Of a stretch of 64,000 bases of DNA, positions 60,701 through 64,000 are shown piece after piece. The notes beneath the pieces are model-generated. The model was not told the origin of the DNA. It ran no database searches and worked only from the letters and a program-made list of their open reading frames with translations. Position 1 is the stretch's first letter. Each line of letters begins with the position of its first letter. The stretch is from Typha latifolia (lineage: Eukaryota > Streptophyta > Magnoliopsida > Poales > Typhaceae). The position numbers and the translations under genes were made by a program. The DNA lies in the NCBI GenBank assembly GCA_019914945.1, contig CM034101.1, positions 941,188 through 1,005,187 of the forward strand, given 5' to 3'.

Positions 60701-62607
60701 CTTCTGATTTGGCCAAGGAGCAGAAGCAGCTTCTCAGAACTAGTGTTCTCTGTCAAGACCAGTTATCAAAAGTATTAGATGACATTGATCTAGAAAGCAT
60801 TGAACAATGGTATGTAATCTGCTCGGTAATTTCTTTTTCTTATGGGATGACTGTCTTGCAGTTATTATCATTCTTCGTTAATTCTTAAATATGGACAAAC
60901 TTGCTTTAAATTGATGTTTTGTTTTTAATACTTTATAATTGAGTATTTGAATACAAGAAGACTATACTAAGAACCAGTCATGGAGTATGTTACATCTTAG
61001 GAATCAAGGAGTGCTGAATTATATCCACCATTGAAAAGTGAGAATTATTTCTCTTCCTGACCTGTAGCAATTTCTTTCCCTGATATATATGTACGAACTT
61101 CCACATATAAGATAAATCTAATGGAAATTCTTGCCTATAATGTTGGAATCAGTTGGTAATAGTTTCTGATTCTCTACAAATATGTGCCACTGTTCCTAAT
61201 GTATTTTTCTGGTAAGAGCTATACACTGACCAGTCGAATACATGTTAACTAGCGTTTGTTGATAGTTAGTGTTTAGCTAAACAGTCCAATCATGCTTGCA
61301 ACTGATTGCTGGGATGGCAATTTGAACGTTGTGCAAATCTGTTTAGCTAATAGACATTGTAGTCTCACTAATACACAGTCTAGGTTTATATAATTTCACA
61401 TAGTAACTTTTGCACAGCTACGTGGAGCTGGACACTGTAGAGTTCAACCTTGGGGAAGTTCTCAATGCAGTGATAATCCAGGGAATGTCTTTAAGTAAGG
61501 AACGTCGAGTGTCTCTGGATCATGATTGGCCTGCAGAAGTGTCCTTTATGAATTTATATGGGGACAATTTAAGGCTTCAGCAAGTTCTAGCAGACTTCTT
61601 GTTGTGCGCACTTCAGTTCACACGACCAGCTGAAGGATCAATTCTATTCCGAGTCATTCCAAGAAAAGAACAATTTGGAAAGGAAGTGCACATTGTTCAT
61701 GTTGAGTTCAGGTAACTCATTTCCCTTTATTGTGTAGTATCTCAATAAATGTTCATGTTCTCAAGTTTTACTTTGTAAAAATGGGGCTCCATGAAATGCA
61801 CCTGTGTCTAGTTAGTTATGTTCCAGCACCAAGGTACTTTTTTTCCTTTCTCAGTGGACGCAGTAATATTAATGAAGTCAGTGATTATTTTTCTTATCTC
61901 CTCTTGCACCACACAGAGTGCTGATGTACTTCTATCGGCAAGGAATTTTGAAAGATAGAGTATTTATATTAAATAAAGAACAAGGGTTTTCCAAGATCTT
62001 CAGGTGTTCTGTTAGTTGTTTTTGTTTAAATCAATAGATGTGTATTACTGCTCAGGTGATATTACTTGGAGTAATTGAAATAGAAAGCCTGGGGTTTTAT
62101 CCAATAGAGCCTGGAAGGACTATGTGTTCCTTAAGATAAATACCAACTCATTCTAGAAAACCACATCCAACCATGTCATCTAAAATATAGTTTTTTCCTA
62201 GATCAATCATAGCAAGATGCTCGTAAACTGATACGTTTGCTTATTTCAAGTAATGGATCCGTCTTATTTTGCAAAATTTTGACTATTGCAAGAATAATAA
62301 TTTCAAGAAGCTATTAGCTATGTTGAAATGAATAATTGTTTCATCAACTACCTCCGCATTTTCATATTTTAACCAGCCGCTTAATTGCAGGATAATCCAT
62401 CCAGCACCTGGAATCCCAGAGACTCTGGTAAAGGAGATGTTCCACTACAACCAAGGTGCATCGAGGGAAGGTCTCGGTTTACACATCAGCCAGAAGCTCG
62501 TGAAGATCATGAACGGCACCGTGCAGTACCTCAGAGAAGCAGAACAATCATCTTTTATAGTTCTAGCAGAGTTCCCCTTGGTCCAACGTAAAATTAGGAG
62601 GTTATGA
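57780..62607 (+). CDS. PHYC: Phytochrome C, red/far-red photoreceptor
   Basis: Predicted 1129-aa phytochrome, close to rice PHYC (about 1137 aa). Phytochromes bind phytochromobilin, switch between Pr and Pfr, move to the nucleus and control light responses; in grasses PHYC is central to photoperiodic flowering. Four exons, the typical PHY layout: 57780-59841, 59993-60809, 61418-61711, 62391-62607. Order: Ser-rich N-terminal extension with the [17 protein letters not shown] signature, PAS, GAF with chromophore Cys327 in [11 protein letters not shown] and the DIP motif (277-279), PHY domain, two PAS repeats (about 615-870) and a histidine-kinase-related domain. The H-box reads [10 protein letters not shown] without His, as in plant phytochromes generally, while the [11 protein letters not shown] glycine box is recognisable. 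PHYC rather than PHYA or PHYB follows from the N-terminus, the absence of the Gly/His-rich PHYB extension, and the linker [14 protein letters not shown]. The gene appears intact. Confidence 0.97.
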
Positions 62608-64000
62608 GATTTCTCATTTCCAGCAGAGCTAACCTCTTTTTATCTTTGCCATTGGCCTTGTAGCTAACCACTGGACAGCAATTGCAGGTTGTCGCATTTA
62701 AAAGTAGTTATGGTTTCTAATGTAAACAGCTCTCATGCCTTCATCCGACCACTGTGTAATTAATCGGGAAATAAGATTTCAGGATGATTTTAGCCCAGAA
62801 CAATACCATGTCTCTCAAAGCTTTGCTTGAAATAATGGCAGAAGAGTGCTCTTGTATCTAAACTACGTGTTTAAAAATGAATGAAGATGCAGTGGGTTTG
62901 CATTTGTTTGTGACAACAGTGGATGTCTATACTTGCAACTTTTTTTTTAGAATATTTTACTGTGATGAAACAATCTAATTAGCTGATGCTTTTCCGAACG
63001 GTACTTGTTTATTAGGAGGAGAAATATTGATATTAGGATCATTTTACACATGACATCCTGAGAAATATTTTACTGTGGCTTTCTTACATTAGGAATTAGG
63101 AATAAGATCAATTCTAGAATAAGTATTTTTTTTAAAATAATATTTTTATTTTAGGAATAATTATATTTATAATTTTTATTTATATTTTAGAATAAGAGTG
63201 TAATAATTAATTTTGATGTGCTAAAAAATAATTAAAAAATGTTTTATTTTTTATGAAATTATTATGAATATCTTTTGACTTAATATAAAGTAAACTGATA
63301 AGATAGATATTAAGGGTAATTTAATAATTATGTTAGTGTGTGATATAAGATATAATTTTAATAAATATTATTTATATTATAGAATAAGATTGTTATAATG
63401 TTTAATTGTTATTCTAGAATAACATATATTTTAAATTTAAAAAAAAAATATTTCTAAAGTGAACGAAGGAGGAGGGGGGTTTAAAATTTAAACCTCATAA
63501 TTTAGATTTTATTTCAAACATTTAGCTTAATTTCAAGCCAATCGAGAATTCTAATTAATCTTTATAAAATACTTATGAATTATTTCAAGTTTGACCAATA
63601 TAGGGTTACAAACGGATTATTGGTAAAAACTATGTTTTACACTAAACATTGATCTCATTATCTAAAATACTTACATTTATTACTGCCAAAGTGGGAATAT
63701 TTTAGTGGCCGACAAGCCAAGGTGGGAATATAATCTGACTTTCCGTAAAAACCCTCCCAAAAACGATCAAATAATCATGGTATTCTAACCTTAACGAATT
63801 CACTCTTTCCCTATCAACAGTAGGGGGCATTCTGGTAATTTCGAGGGGCATGAATTGAGAGCATCTCCTCCTCTCCCGTTCCGAGAGCGAAAAGCGAAAG
63901 AAAACAAAAACGTTTCGGGAGCAAAGAGAATCTCCTCCTTGTGAGATAATTCTCCGCTCCCTCCTCTCTTCTGCTATCCTTTTCTCTTCCTGTTGGCAAA
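62608..64000. other. PHYC 3' region, MITE copy and right end of the window
   Basis: The PHYC 3' UTR is followed by AT-rich DNA with the MITE-like copy, then more GC-balanced, purine/pyrimidine-rich sequence from about 63800 that resembles a promoter or leader of a gene beyond the window. No coding region is supported inside the window. Confidence 0.4.
63113..63453 (+). mobile_element. AT-rich MITE-like copy 3
   Basis: Best-preserved member of the family also seen at 42800 and 44365. The ends form an imperfect inverted repeat built on TCTAGAATAA and T-runs. The interior shares TTAATATAAAGTAAACT-like and GATATAAGATATAATTTTAA blocks with the other copies. It has no ORF. Confidence 0.6.

Noticed and set aside
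1..64000. A novel defence-like or clustered biosynthetic system
   Set aside because: The genes belong to unrelated, mostly well-known plant families on mixed strands with separate promoters; nothing suggests a joint system.

Overview
The window is plant nuclear DNA. It has eleven confidently modelled protein-coding genes with GT-AG introns, AT-rich intergenic DNA, simple repeats and MITE-type transposon remnants. A monocot is most likely. Several first exons (FRIGIDA-like, SAP, cytochrome P450) are strongly GC-rich with a falling 5'-to-3' gradient, as is common in commelinid monocots, and the phytochrome reads as PHYC with a monocot-like N-terminus. The species is not identifiable by eye. All exon boundaries were read by hand from splice sites, frame and protein family, without RNA evidence.

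Left part (1-25 kb). An SMUBP-2/IGHMBP2-type superfamily 1 helicase (319-6414, +) is followed by an inositol monophosphatase / L-galactose-1-phosphate phosphatase (7733-10408, +). Convergent to these are a KIN-12 kinesin (11208-16676, -) and an LRR receptor-like pseudokinase (17251-19077, -). A FRIGIDA-like gene (20995-24176, +) closes this part.

Middle (25-42 kb). A chloroplast-targeted DUF21/CBS (CNNM/CorC-like) membrane protein with 14 exons (25528-32766, -) is followed by a degenerate PIF/Harbinger element of about 1.1 kb. It has a TAA target duplication, 11-bp inverted ends and a transposase C-terminal remnant (33893-34993). Then come a CYP71-type P450 (35880-37495, +) and the F-box/WD-like regulator STERILE APETALA (38105-41991, -), whose F-box region is interrupted by a 2.5-kb intron.

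Right part (42-64 kb). A gene-poor AT-rich block of about 5.7 kb carries copies of a MITE family. It is followed by a small plant-conserved protein of unknown function (47679-49282, +), a three-exon gene for a small plastid-targeted single-span membrane protein (49853-50911, -), and a weak candidate gene sharing its promoter region (from 51048, +). Phytochrome C (57780-62607, +) follows, with an upstream ORF and a G-box in its 5' region. The right end holds another MITE copy and possibly the leader of the next gene.

The genes look like independent housekeeping, developmental and signalling loci, not a functional cluster. I found no CRISPR array, rRNA, convincing tRNA or operon-like novel system. 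The items most worth following up are the uncharacterised plastid protein, the candidate gene head-to-head with it, the pseudokinase, and the unclassified inverted-repeat element at 52.8-53.3 kb.
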